64,000 bases of DNA from JAENWD01 sp963837165 (GTDB lineage: Bacteria > Acidobacteriota > Vicinamibacteria > Vicinamibacterales > JAENWD01): NCBI GenBank assembly GCA_963837165.1, contig CAWIMD010000002.1, positions 62,001 through 126,000 on the forward strand, given 5' to 3'. A model generated the notes under the pieces. It ran no database searches. It had not been told where the DNA came from and saw nothing but the letters and a program-made list of their open reading frames with translations. Numbering within the stretch: the first letter of the stretch is position 1; each line of letters begins with the position of its first letter. The position numbers were made by a program, and so were the translations under genes. Below are positions 36,470 to 45,174 of this stretch, piece after piece.

Positions 36470-38254
36470 ATGGCAGACCAACTCGGCACCTTGTCCCGCA
36501 CCCACACCTGTGGAGCGCTCCGTCCGGTGGACGTCGGCTCCCAGGCGGTGCTGCTCGGCTGGATCCACCGCGTACGCGATCTCGGAGGCCTGCTGTTCCT
36601 TGACATCCGCGACCGGCACGGCCTGACCCAGGTGCTCGTGCCGAACGACAGTCCGGTGATGGCGGTGGCCAAGAAGCTGCGTCCAGAGTACGTCGTCGCG
36701 GTCAGCGGGCCGGTGCGGCGCCGCGATACGGACACCGTGAACACGAAGCTCGAGACCGGCGAGGTGGAGGTGGTGGCCGCCGAGATTCGCCTGCTGAACG
36801 AGGCGAAGACGCCGCCGTTCCCCATCGCCGACGACACGCCCGTCTCCGAAGACGTGCGGCTGCGGTACCGCTACCTGGACCTGCGGCGTCCGCGCCTCCA
36901 GGCCAACCTCGGGCTGCGCCACCGCGTGACGATGGCGGTGCGGCGGTACTTCGACGCGCACGGGTTCTGGGAGATCGAGACGCCCATCCTCAACAAGTCC
37001 ACGCCCGAGGGCGCCCGCGACTACCTCGTGCCGAGCCGCGTCCACCCCGGCGAGTTCTTCGCGCTGCCGCAGTCGCCGCAGCTGTTCAAGCAGATCCTGA
37101 TGGTGGCGGGCACCGACCGCTACTTCCAGATCGTGAAGTGCTTCCGTGACGAGGACCTGCGCGCCGACCGGCAGCCCGAGTTCACGCAGGTGGACGTCGA
37201 GATCTCGTTCGCGCACATGGACCTGGTGTTCGGCCTGATCGAGCCGGTCATCGTGGAGGTGTTCCGCGAGATTGGCGTCGAGATCCAGACGCCGTTCCGC
37301 CGTCTGCCGTACGCCGAGGCGATGGCGCGCTACGGGTCGGACAAGCCGGACCTGCGGTTCGGGCTCGAGATCGCCGACGTCTCGCCGGTGTGGGCCGAGG
37401 CGCCGTTCAATGCGTTCCGGAAGATCGTCGCGGACGGAGGCGCCGTGCGTGCCCTGGTGATACCGGGCGGCGCGAGGTACTCGCGGTCGGAGCTCGACGG
37501 CCTGGTGGACCAGGCGAAGCAGCTCGGCGCCGTCGGCATCATGTGGGCGCGGCAGGTGGACGGCGGAATCAACACCAACGTCAAGGCCGCCGGCGAGGAC
37601 AAGCTGCGCGAGAGCATGGCCGCCGCCGGCTGCGGCGCGTCGGACCTGATCCTGCTGGCCGGCGGCATGCCGGACGAGGCCTCGAAGCTCCTCGGCGCGT
37701 TCCGGCTGTCGCTGGCGAAGAAGGAGGGGCTGATACCGTCGGGCATCTACGCCCTGGCGTGGGTCGTGGACTTCCCGCTGCTCGAGTGGGACCCGGAGGA
37801 GCGGCGCTGGGCCGCCATGCACCACCCGTTCACCTCGCCGCTGGACGAGGACATGCCGCTGCTGAACGGCGACCCGTCGAAGGCGCGCGCGAAGGCGTAC
37901 GACCTCGTGCTGAACGGCAGCGAGATCGGCGGCGGGAGCATCCGCATCCACGACGCCACGATGCAGGGCCGCATCTTCGAGCTGCTGAACATCAGCGCCG
38001 ACGAGGCGCGCGCGCGGTTCGGGTTCTTCCTCGATGCGCTCCAGTACGGCACGCCGCCGCACGGCGGGATCGCGCTCGGCCTGGACCGGCTGGTCGCCAT
38101 CCTGGCGGGCGAGCACTCGATCCGGGAGGTGATTGCGTTCCCGAAGACCGCTGCCGCCGTGGACCTGATGTCGGGGGCGCCCTCGACGGTCGATCAGCGG
38201 CAGCTCGACGAGCTCGAGCTCCGGCTGGCGAAACCGCCTGGGGGGCCGCGTTGA
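36470..38254 (+). CDS. aspS: Aspartyl-tRNA synthetase (bacterial type)
   Basis: A 594-residue class II synthetase. The N-terminal OB-fold anticodon domain has LLGWIHRVRDLGGLLFLDIR. The class II core has YLVPSRVHPGEFFALPQSPQ, IVKCFRDEDLRADRQPEFTQ (motif 2) and GIALGLDRLVAILAG (motif 3), with a GAD insertion between motifs 2 and 3, typical of the bacterial type. Whether it is discriminating or also charges tRNA-Asn cannot be decided here. The 3' end contains the predicted phoH promoter. Confidence 0.96.
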   Translation: MADQLGTLSRTHTCGALRPVDVGSQAVLLGWIHRVRDLGGLLFLDIRDRHGLTQVLVPNDSPVMAVAKKLRPEYVVAVSGPVRRRDTDTVNTKLETGEVEVVAAEIRLLNEAKTPPFPIADDTPVSEDVRLRYRYLDLRRPRLQANLGLRHRVTMAVRRYFDAHGFWEIETPILNKSTPEGARDYLVPSRVHPGEFFALPQSPQLFKQILMVAGTDRYFQIVKCFRDEDLRADRQPEFTQVDVEISFAHMDLVFGLIEPVIVEVFREIGVEIQTPFRRLPYAEAMARYGSDKPDLRFGLEIADVSPVWAEAPFNAFRKIVADGGAVRALVIPGGARYSRSELDGLVDQAKQLGAVGIMWARQVDGGINTNVKAAGEDKLRESMAAAGCGASDLILLAGGMPDEASKLLGAFRLSLAKKEGLIPSGIYALAWVVDFPLLEWDPEERRWAAMHHPFTSPLDEDMPLLNGDPSKARAKAYDLVLNGSEIGGGSIRIHDATMQGRIFELLNISADEARARFGFFLDALQYGTPPHGGIALGLDRLVAILAGEHSIREVIAFPKTAAAVDLMSGAPSTVDQRQLDELELRLAKPPGGPR

Positions 38255-38279
38255 CGCGGCGGCGGCCGTGTGCTAGGAT
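38251..38279 (+). promoter_or_regulatory. Sigma-70-type promoter for phoH
   Basis: TTGACG at 38251-38256, a 17 bp spacer, and TAGGAT at 38274-38279 with an upstream TG (extended -10). The -35 overlaps the aspS stop. The predicted start is about 45 bases before ATG 38333. This is the best consensus promoter in the window. Confidence 0.65.
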
Positions 38280-38332
38280 TTTAACGTAACTGTCCAATTA
38301 TCAAGGAGTTAGAGGCGGCATCCCGCCGGCCG

Positions 38333-39292
38333 ATGCGCCGAATCGCGGTCCCCGAACACGGGATCGAGACCCTCTTCGGGTCCTACGACGAGAACCTCCG
38401 GCAGCTCGAGTCCGCCTTCGGCGTACAGATCCGCACGCAGGGGCACGATCTGATCGTGGATGGCAGCCCGGAGGACGAGGTCCGGGTCGAGCGCACCGTG
38501 AGCCAGCTGTCGGCGCTGCTCGGCGAGGGCTACCGCGTGTCGAACGGCGACGTGAAGACCGCCGCGCAGCTGGTCGCCCAGGACGCCGGCGTGGAGCTCC
38601 GCGACTACCTCGTGCGGGGGCCGGCGCGGGCCGCGGGCCGCCGTCAGGTGGCGCCGAAGAGCATCAACCAGCGGCGCTACCTCGAGGCGATCGACCAGCA
38701 CGACATCGTGTTCGGCATCGGTCCGGCCGGCACGGGGAAGACCTACCTGGCCATGGCGCAGGCCGTGGCGTTCCTGCTGCAGAAGAAGGTGAGCCGGATC
38801 ATTCTGGCGCGCCCGGCGGTCGAGGCGGGCGAGAAGCTCGGGTTCCTGCCCGGCGACCTGCAGGAGAAGGTGAACCCGTACCTGCGGCCGCTCTACGACG
38901 CCTTGTACGACATGCTCGACGCCGAGCGCGTGGAGCGGCTGCTCGAGCGCGGCACGGTGGAGATCGCGCCGCTGGCGTTCATGCGCGGCCGCACGCTGAA
39001 CGACTCCTTCGTGATCCTGGACGAGGCGCAGAACACGACGTCGGAGCAGATGAAGATGTTCCTGACGCGCCTTGGCTTCGGGTCGAAGGCGGTGGTCACC
39101 GGCGACATCACGCAGATCGACCTGCCGACCGGGCGGGCGTCGGGCCTCGTCGAGGCGATGAAGATCGTCTCGCACGTGGAGGGCATCGCGTTCATCCACT
39201 TCGACGAGCGCGACGTGGTGCGGCACCGGCTCGTCCAGCAGATCGTGAAGGCCTACGAGGCCTGGCAGTCCGGTTCGGGCACGCGGGCATGA
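38333..39292 (+). CDS. phoH: PhoH family ATPase
   Basis: A 319-residue cytoplasmic NTPase. An N-terminal KH-like domain (residues 1-95: QIRTQGHDLIVDGSPEDEV) precedes the PhoH P-loop domain with GIGPAGTGKTYLAMAQAVA (Walker A 130-137), LARPAVEAGEKLGFLPGDLQ and DSFVILDEAQNTTSEQMKMF (Walker B). It heads the conserved phoH-ybeY-CBS transporter-era order, linking it to RNA metabolism. Confidence 0.93.
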   Translation: MRRIAVPEHGIETLFGSYDENLRQLESAFGVQIRTQGHDLIVDGSPEDEVRVERTVSQLSALLGEGYRVSNGDVKTAAQLVAQDAGVELRDYLVRGPARAAGRRQVAPKSINQRRYLEAIDQHDIVFGIGPAGTGKTYLAMAQAVAFLLQKKVSRIILARPAVEAGEKLGFLPGDLQEKVNPYLRPLYDALYDMLDAERVERLLERGTVEIAPLAFMRGRTLNDSFVILDEAQNTTSEQMKMFLTRLGFGSKAVVTGDITQIDLPTGRASGLVEAMKIVSHVEGIAFIHFDERDVVRHRLVQQIVKAYEAWQSGSGTRA

Positions 39293-39307
39293 ACGGCCGT
39301 GAGTAAC

Positions 39308-39410
39308 GTGTCAACTCCCAATTCCCAATTCCCAATTCTTAACTGTCTCGGGCGAGGAGCGTTCGGTTTCTTGTCCCTTGGGAGTTGGGAGTTGGCTATT
39401 GGAGGTTGAT
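39308..39410. repeat. Inverted-repeat element TCAAC...GTTGA, copy 2
   Basis: Left: CTCCCAATTCCCAATTCCCAA. Right: TTGGGAGTTGGGAGTTGG and an end GGAGGTTGA. Read in reverse complement, it matches the 9513-9595 element in order: TCAAC end, CCAACTCCCAAGGGACA joint, then AATTGGGAATTGGGA and GTTGA end. A 30 bp insert lies in the loop. It fills the phoH-ybeY gap. Confidence 0.85.
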
Positions 39411-39412
39411 CC

Positions 39413-39880
39413 ATGCCGGCTGCCGACCACCCTCCTCCTGCCCGCCTCTCCGTCAGCGTCGTGGACGCGCGCGGCCGCCCGCTGCGCGCCCCGGGCCTGG
39501 GCCGGTGGCTGGCCGCCGTCGCGCCGCGGCGCGCCCGCGGCGAGGTGACGATCGCGCTGGTGTCGGACCACCGCGTGCGTGGGCTGAACCGCACCTATCG
39601 CGGCACGGACGCCCCCACCGACGTGCTCTCGTTTCCGATCGGCGATCCCGCAGGCTCGCTCGGCGACATCGTGATCGCGCGTGGCGTCGCGCGCCGGCAG
39701 GCGCGGCGGCACCGGCATGCCGAGGCGACCGAGTGGCGGGTGCTCGCGCTGCATGGCCTGCTGCACCTGCTGGGCTACGACCACGAGACCGACCACGGCC
39801 GCATGGCGCGGCTCGAGTCGCGGCTGCGGCGGCGCGGCGGCCTGCCCGGCGGGCTCATCGCGCGGGAGCACGCCCGATGA
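39413..39880 (+). CDS. ybeY: Endoribonuclease YbeY
   Basis: A 155-residue zinc RNase for 16S rRNA 3' maturation and ribosome quality control. The zinc motif H3xH5xH is complete: ALHGLLHLLGYDHETDHG (His114, 118, 124). The upstream motif GLNRTYRGTDAPTDVLSFP is conserved. It is coupled to the next gene by ATGA overlap. Confidence 0.95.
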   Translation: MPAADHPPPARLSVSVVDARGRPLRAPGLGRWLAAVAPRRARGEVTIALVSDHRVRGLNRTYRGTDAPTDVLSFPIGDPAGSLGDIVIARGVARRQARRHRHAEATEWRVLALHGLLHLLGYDHETDHGRMARLESRLRRRGGLPGGLIAREHAR

Positions 39881-41154
39881 AGCTCGTCCTGCTGCCGGTG
39901 CTGGCGATCCTGGCCATCTACGTCGGCACGGTCGAGGCCGGGTTCAGCGCCCTCATGCGCCTGTCGCTGCGGCTGACGGTCGAGCGCAACGGGCGCGGCA
40001 AGGGCCTGGGCCCGTACCTCGACGACCCCGTGCTCCTCTTCGTGCCCGTCCGGCTCCTGATGGGCCTGATCGTCACGGTCACCGCCATCCTGTTCGCGAC
40101 GATGACCGGGGTGGACGATTTCAAGGATCCCGGGGTCCTCCTGCTCTCGATGGCGGGATTCGTCGTGGTGTTCGAGCACCTGATTCCGCTGCTGATCGTC
40201 CGCCACGATCCGGAGCGCGTGCTCATCGCCCTGATGCCCTCGTTCAGCCTGGTCGCGCGCGCCCTGAAGCCCATCACGCTGAGCCTGGTCGGGATCATCG
40301 TGACGCTCCGGCGCGAGCGCCCGGTGAGCCCCGCTCCCGAGGGCGCCCCTGCCGAGGACGAGAACGACGAGGCCGCGCACGCCTACCTCGAGGCCGGCGA
40401 GCACGAGGGGCTCCTCGAGCGCGAGGAGCGGCGCCTGCTGGAGTCGATCGTGGACTTCGGCGACACGCTCGTGCGCGACGTCATGACGCCGCGGCCCGAC
40501 ATCGTCGCGATTCGCGTGGACGCGACGCTCGGCCAGGTGCGTCAGGTCTTCGCCGAGCAGCAGTACACGCGCGTGCCGGTGTTCCGCGAATCGCTGGACC
40601 ACATCGTGGGCTTCCTCAACGTCAAGGACTTCGTCCGGCTGCCCGATCTGCCCCCGGGCGAGCCCATCGTGGAGCGCCTGCTGCGGCCGGCCTATTTCGT
40701 GCCGGAGACCAAGCGGGTCTCCGACCTGCTGAAGGAGTTCCAGCGGCAGCAGGTGCAGTCGGCCGTGGTCGTGGACGAGTACGGCGGCACCGCGGGCCTG
40801 GTCACGATCGAGGACCTGCTCGAGGAAATCGTCGGCGAGATCCGCGACGAGTACGACGTGGAGTCCGAGCCGGTGCAGGACGAAGGCGGCGGCGTCTTCG
40901 TCTTCAGCGGGAAGGCCGGGATCGACCAGCTGAGCGATCGGCTGGGCGTGGACATCCCGCGCGAGGGCTTCGGCACGGTGGGCGGCTTCCTGCTCGCCCA
41001 TCTCGGCCGCGTGCCCGCCGTGGGCGAGCAGATCGACGTGGACGGCCTCCACGTGGAGGTGCTCGAGGCCGAGCGCCGGCGCGTGACGCGCGTCCGGGTG
41101 CGGCGGCAGTCGCTGCCCGAGCCGCACGCCGAAGCCGCCGACGAGGTCGTGTGA
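39877..41154 (+). CDS. CNNM/CorC-type transporter with DUF21 and CBS domains
   Basis: A 425-residue membrane protein, starting at ATG 39877 (4 bp overlap with ybeY). The N-terminal DUF21 region has about four helices (VLLPVLAILAIYVGTVEAGF). A CBS pair is marked by VMTPRPDIVAIRVDATLGQV and QVQSAVVVDEYGGTAGLVTI, and the C-terminal CorC/HlyC transporter-associated domain includes GFGTVGGFLLAHLGRVPAVG. Such proteins are linked to Mg2+/Co2+ efflux and are encoded between ybeY and era in many bacteria. Confidence 0.9.
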   Translation: MKLVLLPVLAILAIYVGTVEAGFSALMRLSLRLTVERNGRGKGLGPYLDDPVLLFVPVRLLMGLIVTVTAILFATMTGVDDFKDPGVLLLSMAGFVVVFEHLIPLLIVRHDPERVLIALMPSFSLVARALKPITLSLVGIIVTLRRERPVSPAPEGAPAEDENDEAAHAYLEAGEHEGLLEREERRLLESIVDFGDTLVRDVMTPRPDIVAIRVDATLGQVRQVFAEQQYTRVPVFRESLDHIVGFLNVKDFVRLPDLPPGEPIVERLLRPAYFVPETKRVSDLLKEFQRQQVQSAVVVDEYGGTAGLVTIEDLLEEIVGEIRDEYDVESEPVQDEGGGVFVFSGKAGIDQLSDRLGVDIPREGFGTVGGFLLAHLGRVPAVGEQIDVDGLHVEVLEAERRRVTRVRVRRQSLPEPHAEAADEVV

Positions 41155-42125
41155 AGGCCGGCTTCGTCTCGCTGGTCGGCCTGCCGAACGCCGGCAAGTC
41201 CACCCTGCTGAACCGCCTGGTGGGGACCAAGCTCGCGATCGTCTCCGACAAGCCGCAGACCACCCGCAACCGCATCCTGGGCGTGCGCAATTACGAACAC
41301 GAAGAACACGAAGAACACGAAGAACACAAAGAACACGAAGAACACAAAGAACACAAAGAACACCAAGGGCAACACCATCTGCGCGGGCAGGTCGTGTTCG
41401 TGGACACGCCGGGCATCCACAAGCCGGCGCATCGCATGAACGTCCGGATGGTGAACGTGGCCCTCGACGCAATGCGCGAGGTGGACGTGGTGGGCGTCGT
41501 GCTCGACGCGTCCCAGCGCCCCGCGGGGGGCCAGAGGCACCTCTTCTCGCTCGTGCGCGGGATCACCGTGCCCGTGGTGCTCATCCTGAACAAGATCGAT
41601 CTGCTGGCCAGGCCGACGCTGCTGCCCGTGATCGACCGCGTCCGGCAGGAGCGCGAGTTCGCCGCGATCGTGCCGGTGTCGGCGGCGACCGGCGACGGCA
41701 TCGATCGGCTGGCACAGGTGCTGCTCGAGGTGCTGCCCGAGGGCGAGCCGCTCTACCCGGAGGATTACCTCACGGATCAGCCCGAGCGGTTCTTCGTGGC
41801 CGAGATCGTGCGCGAGCAGGTGCTGCAGCACACGCACGCGGAACTGCCGTTCTCGAGCGCCGTCGTCGTGGATCGGTTCGAGGAGCCCGACGATCGCGGA
41901 CTGCTCAAGGTCTACTGCACGATTCTGGTCGAGCGCGACTCGCAGAAGCCGATCGTGGTGGGCCATGGCGGCCAGATGATCAAGGCCATCGGCACCGCGG
42001 CCCGCCTCGAGCTGGAGCGGTTCTTCGACACGCGCGTCTTCCTGGATCTCCACGTCAAGGTGCGCGGCGAGTGGCGTGAGGACGAGCGCGTGCTCGACGA
42101 GCTGCTGACGCGCCGCGGCGAGTGA
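41151..42125 (+). CDS. era: GTPase Era with a repeat-derived insertion
   Basis: A 324-residue GTPase binding 16S rRNA during 30S assembly. It starts at GTG 41151, overlapping the previous stop (GTGA). GTPase motifs: G1 GLPNAGKST (10-18), the switch I region DKPQTTRNRI, G3 DTPG (85-88), G4 NKID and G5 SAA. The C-terminal KH domain has VGHGGQMIKAIGTAARLELE. Between switch I and G3, residues about 48-75 are an EHEEHEEHEEHKEHEEHK run encoded by the 9 bp repeat at 41295-41367; other Era proteins have a short turn here. The frame is kept, so the protein is probably made with this charged loop. Confidence 0.94.
   Translation: MKAGFVSLVGLPNAGKSTLLNRLVGTKLAIVSDKPQTTRNRILGVRNYEHEEHEEHEEHKEHEEHKEHKEHQGQHHLRGQVVFVDTPGIHKPAHRMNVRMVNVALDAMREVDVVGVVLDASQRPAGGQRHLFSLVRGITVPVVLILNKIDLLARPTLLPVIDRVRQEREFAAIVPVSAATGDGIDRLAQVLLEVLPEGEPLYPEDYLTDQPERFFVAEIVREQVLQHTHAELPFSSAVVVDRFEEPDDRGLLKVYCTILVERDSQKPIVVGHGGQMIKAIGTAARLELERFFDTRVFLDLHVKVRGEWREDERVLDELLTRRGE
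41295..41367 (+). repeat. 9 bp tandem array (GAACACGAA) inside era
   Basis: About eight units GAACACGAA / GAACACAAA in frame. It is the reverse complement of the CCTTCGTGTT units at 9198-9268. Units are a multiple of three, which preserves the era reading frame. Confidence 0.92.
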
Positions 42126-42132
42126 CGGTGCC

Positions 42133-42552
42133 GTGCCGATCGGCTGCGCGATCGACGAGCGCCTCCGGCTGGTCGCGACCCGCGCCTGGGGCACGATCAC
42201 CAATCGCGAGCTGCTTGGACACAGGAGCGCCCTCTCCCGCGACGCGCGGTTCGCACCCGACTTCCGGCAGCTCGCCGACTTCGGCGGCGTGACGACCATC
42301 GACGTGACGGCGGCTGGGATCCGCCAGACGGGCATTTCGAGTCCGTTCGGGCTTGGGGCCCGGCGGGCTCTGGTCGTTTCCCAGGACCTCGCGTTCGGCC
42401 TGGCGCGGATGTAAATGCTCTTCACGAGCGAGCAGCCCGCCACGCTCGAGGTGTTCCGGGAACGCGAGGACTCCGTGCGCTGGCTGGACCTCGCTGACGA
42501 GTCGGCCGCGGTCGAGCGGCTGCTCGCGCAGGTGGAGCCGCTTCCGGAGTAG
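42133..42552 (+). pseudogene. STAS-like small protein interrupted by a stop codon
   Basis: From GTG 42133 the frame encodes IDERLRLVATRAWGTITNRE, then FAPDFRQLADFGGVTTIDVT and RRALVVSQDLAFGLARM, then TAA (42412-42414). It continues in the same frame with MLFTSEQPATLEVFREREDS up to TAG 42552. In relatives the position of the stop is an aromatic residue (ARMY/F), so a single TAC/TAT to TAA change explains it. The pattern is that of small SpoIIAA/STAS-like proteins. It may be a recent pseudogene, or translation may restart at the adjacent ATG. Confidence 0.6.
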
Positions 42553-42564
42553 AGTAGGCGCGCC

Positions 42565-43677
42565 ATGCGCTTCTCCGTACGCCTGCTCGCCCTGGCCGCC
42601 CTGCTGGCCGCCGCTCCCGTTCCGCGCGCAGACGCCGACTCGCCGCCGCTCCGGCTCGCGATCGCCGGCCTCTCCCACGACCACGTGCGCGGTGTGCTCA
42701 ACCAGCGCGCGAGGGCCGACGTGCAGATCGTCGGGATCTACGAGCCGGACCGGGAGCTGGCGGCGCAATACGCCCAGCGGTACGGCCTCGACGCCGGTCT
42801 CTTCTTCACCGACCTCGGCGAGATGCTCGACCGCGTGCACCCGCAGGCAGTCGCCGCCTTCGGATCCATCTTCGACCACCTCGCCGTCGTCCAGGCCGCG
42901 GCGCCACGCGGGATCCACGTGATGGTCGAGAAGCCGCTCGCCGTCGGCAACGACCACGCGCGGCAGATGGCTGCGCTCGCCCGGCAGCACCACATCCAGC
43001 TCATCACCAACTACGAGACCACGTGGTACCCGAACGTGCCGGCGCTGTCGAAGCTCCTCGCCGACGGCCAGATCGGCCCGCTCCGGAAGATCGTCGTCCA
43101 CGACGGACACGATGGCCCACAGGAGATTGGCGTCAGCCCGGCGTTCTTCGCGTGGCTCACGGATCCGGTGAAGAACGGCGGGGGTGCCCTCATCGACTTC
43201 GGCTGCTACGGCGCCGATCTGATCACCTGGCTGATGCACGGCGAGGCGCCGCAGACGGTGACGGCCGTCACCCAGCAGATCAAGCCGGACATCTACCCGC
43301 GCGTGGACGACGAGGCGACCATCATCGTCACGTACCCGCACGCGCAGGGCATCATCCAGGCCTCGTGGAACTGGCCGGTGAGCCGCAAGGATCTGGAGGT
43401 CTACGGGAAGACCGGCTACGCGATTGCGCCAGACCGCACGCACCTGCGCGTCCGGCTCGGCGAGCGCACGCCGGAAGAGACCCGCGAGATCGGGCCACGG
43501 CCGTCGGCGGAACGCGACTCGCTCGCGTATCTCGGCGCCGTGGTCCGCGGCGACCTCACCGTCGCCGACACCGACCTGTCGTCACTGCCGACGAACCTGA
43601 CGGTGGTCGCCATTCTCGACGCGGCCCGCGAGTCGGCGAAGACGCGCCGGACGGTCAGGGTCGCCGCGTCTGAATAG
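42565..43677 (+). CDS. Exported Gfo/Idh/MocA family oxidoreductase
   Basis: A 370-residue protein with a signal-like N-terminus (RLLALAALLAAAPVPRADA). The NAD(P)-binding domain opens LRLAIAGLSHDHVRGVLNQR, and the family motif appears as HVMVEKPLAVGNDHARQM. The C-terminal domain has NGGGALIDFGCYGADLITWL, which includes the conserved GG...D.G.(Y/H). Substrate unknown, probably a sugar or sugar derivative. Export of such a dehydrogenase is typical of Acidobacteria and Planctomycetes. Confidence 0.85.
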   Translation: MRFSVRLLALAALLAAAPVPRADADSPPLRLAIAGLSHDHVRGVLNQRARADVQIVGIYEPDRELAAQYAQRYGLDAGLFFTDLGEMLDRVHPQAVAAFGSIFDHLAVVQAAAPRGIHVMVEKPLAVGNDHARQMAALARQHHIQLITNYETTWYPNVPALSKLLADGQIGPLRKIVVHDGHDGPQEIGVSPAFFAWLTDPVKNGGGALIDFGCYGADLITWLMHGEAPQTVTAVTQQIKPDIYPRVDDEATIIVTYPHAQGIIQASWNWPVSRKDLEVYGKTGYAIAPDRTHLRVRLGERTPEETREIGPRPSAERDSLAYLGAVVRGDLTVADTDLSSLPTNLTVVAILDAARESAKTRRTVRVAASE

Positions 43678-43689
43678 ACCGCGATCGGC

Positions 43690-44100
43690 TCACTCGAGGT
43701 GGAATTCGCCGCCGCTCCATTCTTCCGGAGCGACGTCGGTGATGGTCTCGGTGAAGTCCCACCGGTGGCCGTGAAAATCCTGGGCATTGTATTGGCGCTC
43801 GCCGTACGAGTGGTCCTTCGGCTCGGTCAGGATCACAGCGCCATGCTGCCGCGCTCGCTCACAGTGGCCGCGAGCATCATCGATGCGGACCTGGACGATA
43901 TGTGAGTTGTTCGGCACCACATCGCCCTCGGCGATCGTGAAACAGCCGTCGCCGGCCTTCATCTGGACGCGGTGATTGGCGATGCGCAGGCGGACCGTGA
44001 AGCCGAACGCCTTCGAGAGCCAGTCTGCGGCTGCGCCCGGGTCGGGGTAGATCAGGACCGGGATGACCGGGCACGGCGGCACCGAGCGGTTTACGCGCAT
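43690..44100 (-). CDS. VOC family (glyoxalase/bleomycin-resistance-like) protein
   Basis: A 136-residue protein from ATG 44100 (MRVNRSVPPCPVIPVLIYPD). The single VOC repeat pattern is visible: IPVLIYPDPGAAADWLSKAF, VQMKAGDGCFTIAEGDV, VQVRIDDARGHCERARQHGA and GERQYNAQDFHGHRWDFTET. The latter is the 'Y...D..GH.W.F' motif of PhnB/YcfC-like members. The frame continues upstream into the CCCATCCT array but that part is repeat translation (GGWEDGRM) and is not counted. Confidence 0.85.
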   Translation of the reverse strand: MRVNRSVPPCPVIPVLIYPDPGAAADWLSKAFGFTVRLRIANHRVQMKAGDGCFTIAEGDVVPNNSHIVQVRIDDARGHCERARQHGAVILTEPKDHSYGERQYNAQDFHGHRWDFTETITDVAPEEWSGGEFHLE

Positions 44101-44135
44101 GACGGGGAGTGTAGATCGAGACTGGTGCCAGCGCG

Positions 44136-44244
44136 TCCTCCCATCCTCCCACGCTCCCACCCTCCCATCCTCCCATCCTCCCATCCTCCCATCCTCCCAT
44201 CCTCCCATCCTCCCATCCTCCCATCCTCCCATCCTCCCATCCTC
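44136..44244. repeat. CCTCCCAT tandem array (8 bp unit)
   Basis: About thirteen copies of an 8 bp unit, most perfect, with three variants at the left end. It fills the spacer between the VOC gene and the exported protein and reaches the last codon of the latter. Translated, it reads GGWEDGRM repeatedly on the minus strand, an artefact. Confidence 0.95.
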
Positions 44245-45075
44245 TTACTGGACCAGCCGTGCTCCCGTCTCGAACCTGCGGTAGTCGTCGTATGTGGCCG
44301 CGCTGGTGATGAGGCCCGACGACGTCGCATACCGCTCATCCATCCGGACCGGCAGGACCAGTCCCATGGTTGGGACCGGCTCAAACGTCGTCACGAGCGT
44401 GTAATTCACATCGTGATAGCGCAGGCGCAGCGCGGTCCGGCGGACCGTGCCGGTCGCGGCATCGACGTCCACGGATCCCCGGCTGAAAACCGGCCTGCCG
44501 CTGCCGTCGCGGATGATCGTGGGCCGTTCGCGCTCCTTGAACTCGAACGTCCAGATCCGCGCCTTCCGCGGAGACGTCCGCGACCACGAGAATCGGGGCG
44601 CCGTGTCGGGGTGCAGGAAGAAGAGCGCAACGGTGGGCAGGTTGAAGTTCCTGGACCCGGGCGCCAGATTGTAACGAGCGCCCTCGTTCAGCAGGCGCCT
44701 GGCCTCCTCGAGCGCGCCCCGGCCGCTCTGGAGCAGCGCCTGCAGCCGCTGCCGTTCGCTCGTCAGCGCCCGGCCGTCCACTTCCACCACGTCGCGCACG
44801 GGGAGCAGATCCGGCGCTTCGGGCATCGGTACCCATGCCAGTTCCGACACCATCCGGCGGCCGGACACCGGCAGCGCTGGACCGCCACCCGGGACGGTGG
44901 CGCGCTGCACCATCCTCTCGCGCGCGACGACCCGCGGCAGCTCTTCCTCCAACCCGCGCACGAACGCCCCGGCCCGCGCCAGCACGTCCCTGTCGCGAGG
45001 CGCGTTGCCAGGAGCCGCCGACGCCCAGCCCACGACCAGGACCCCTGCCAGCGCGCACGAGCGGCAGACCGTCAT
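44245..45075 (-). CDS. Exported protein of unknown function
   Basis: A 276-residue protein with a signal peptide (SCALAGVLVVGWASAAPGNA). It has an acidic helical N-terminal part (VLARAGAFVRGLEEELPRVV) and beta-rich C-terminal strands (FNLPTVALFFLHPDTAPRFS, RARIWTFEFKE-type, VDVDAATGTVRRTALRLRYH, GLVLPVRMDERY). The pattern resembles acidobacterial periplasmic proteins of lipoprotein-carrier-like fold with 'VDA.TG.V..T'. No enzyme motif is seen. Confidence 0.6.
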   Translation of the reverse strand: MTVCRSCALAGVLVVGWASAAPGNAPRDRDVLARAGAFVRGLEEELPRVVARERMVQRATVPGGGPALPVSGRRMVSELAWVPMPEAPDLLPVRDVVEVDGRALTSERQRLQALLQSGRGALEEARRLLNEGARYNLAPGSRNFNLPTVALFFLHPDTAPRFSWSRTSPRKARIWTFEFKERERPTIIRDGSGRPVFSRGSVDVDAATGTVRRTALRLRYHDVNYTLVTTFEPVPTMGLVLPVRMDERYATSSGLITSAATYDDYRRFETGARLVQ

Positions 45076-45174
45076 CGGCCCGACGGTACCACGTCGGGAC
45101 GCTCGCGTGTGTGTCGCGGATCCTGCGCCGTGTGTTACCTTTAGGGGATTTTGCTTCCCTGAGAGACATTGCCG

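Noticed and set aside
44101..44232. N-terminal GGWEDGRM repeats as part of the VOC protein
   Set aside because: This is translation of the 8 bp array upstream; the conserved domain begins at the Met of MRVNRSV.
44136..44244. CRISPR-like regular repeats (also at 56214 and 56780)
   Set aside because: Units are 8-9 bp and directly abutting, with no spacers and no cas genes in the window.
45076..45174. M-box magnesium riboswitch before mgtE
   Set aside because: The spacer is under 100 bp and lacks recognisable M-box helices.
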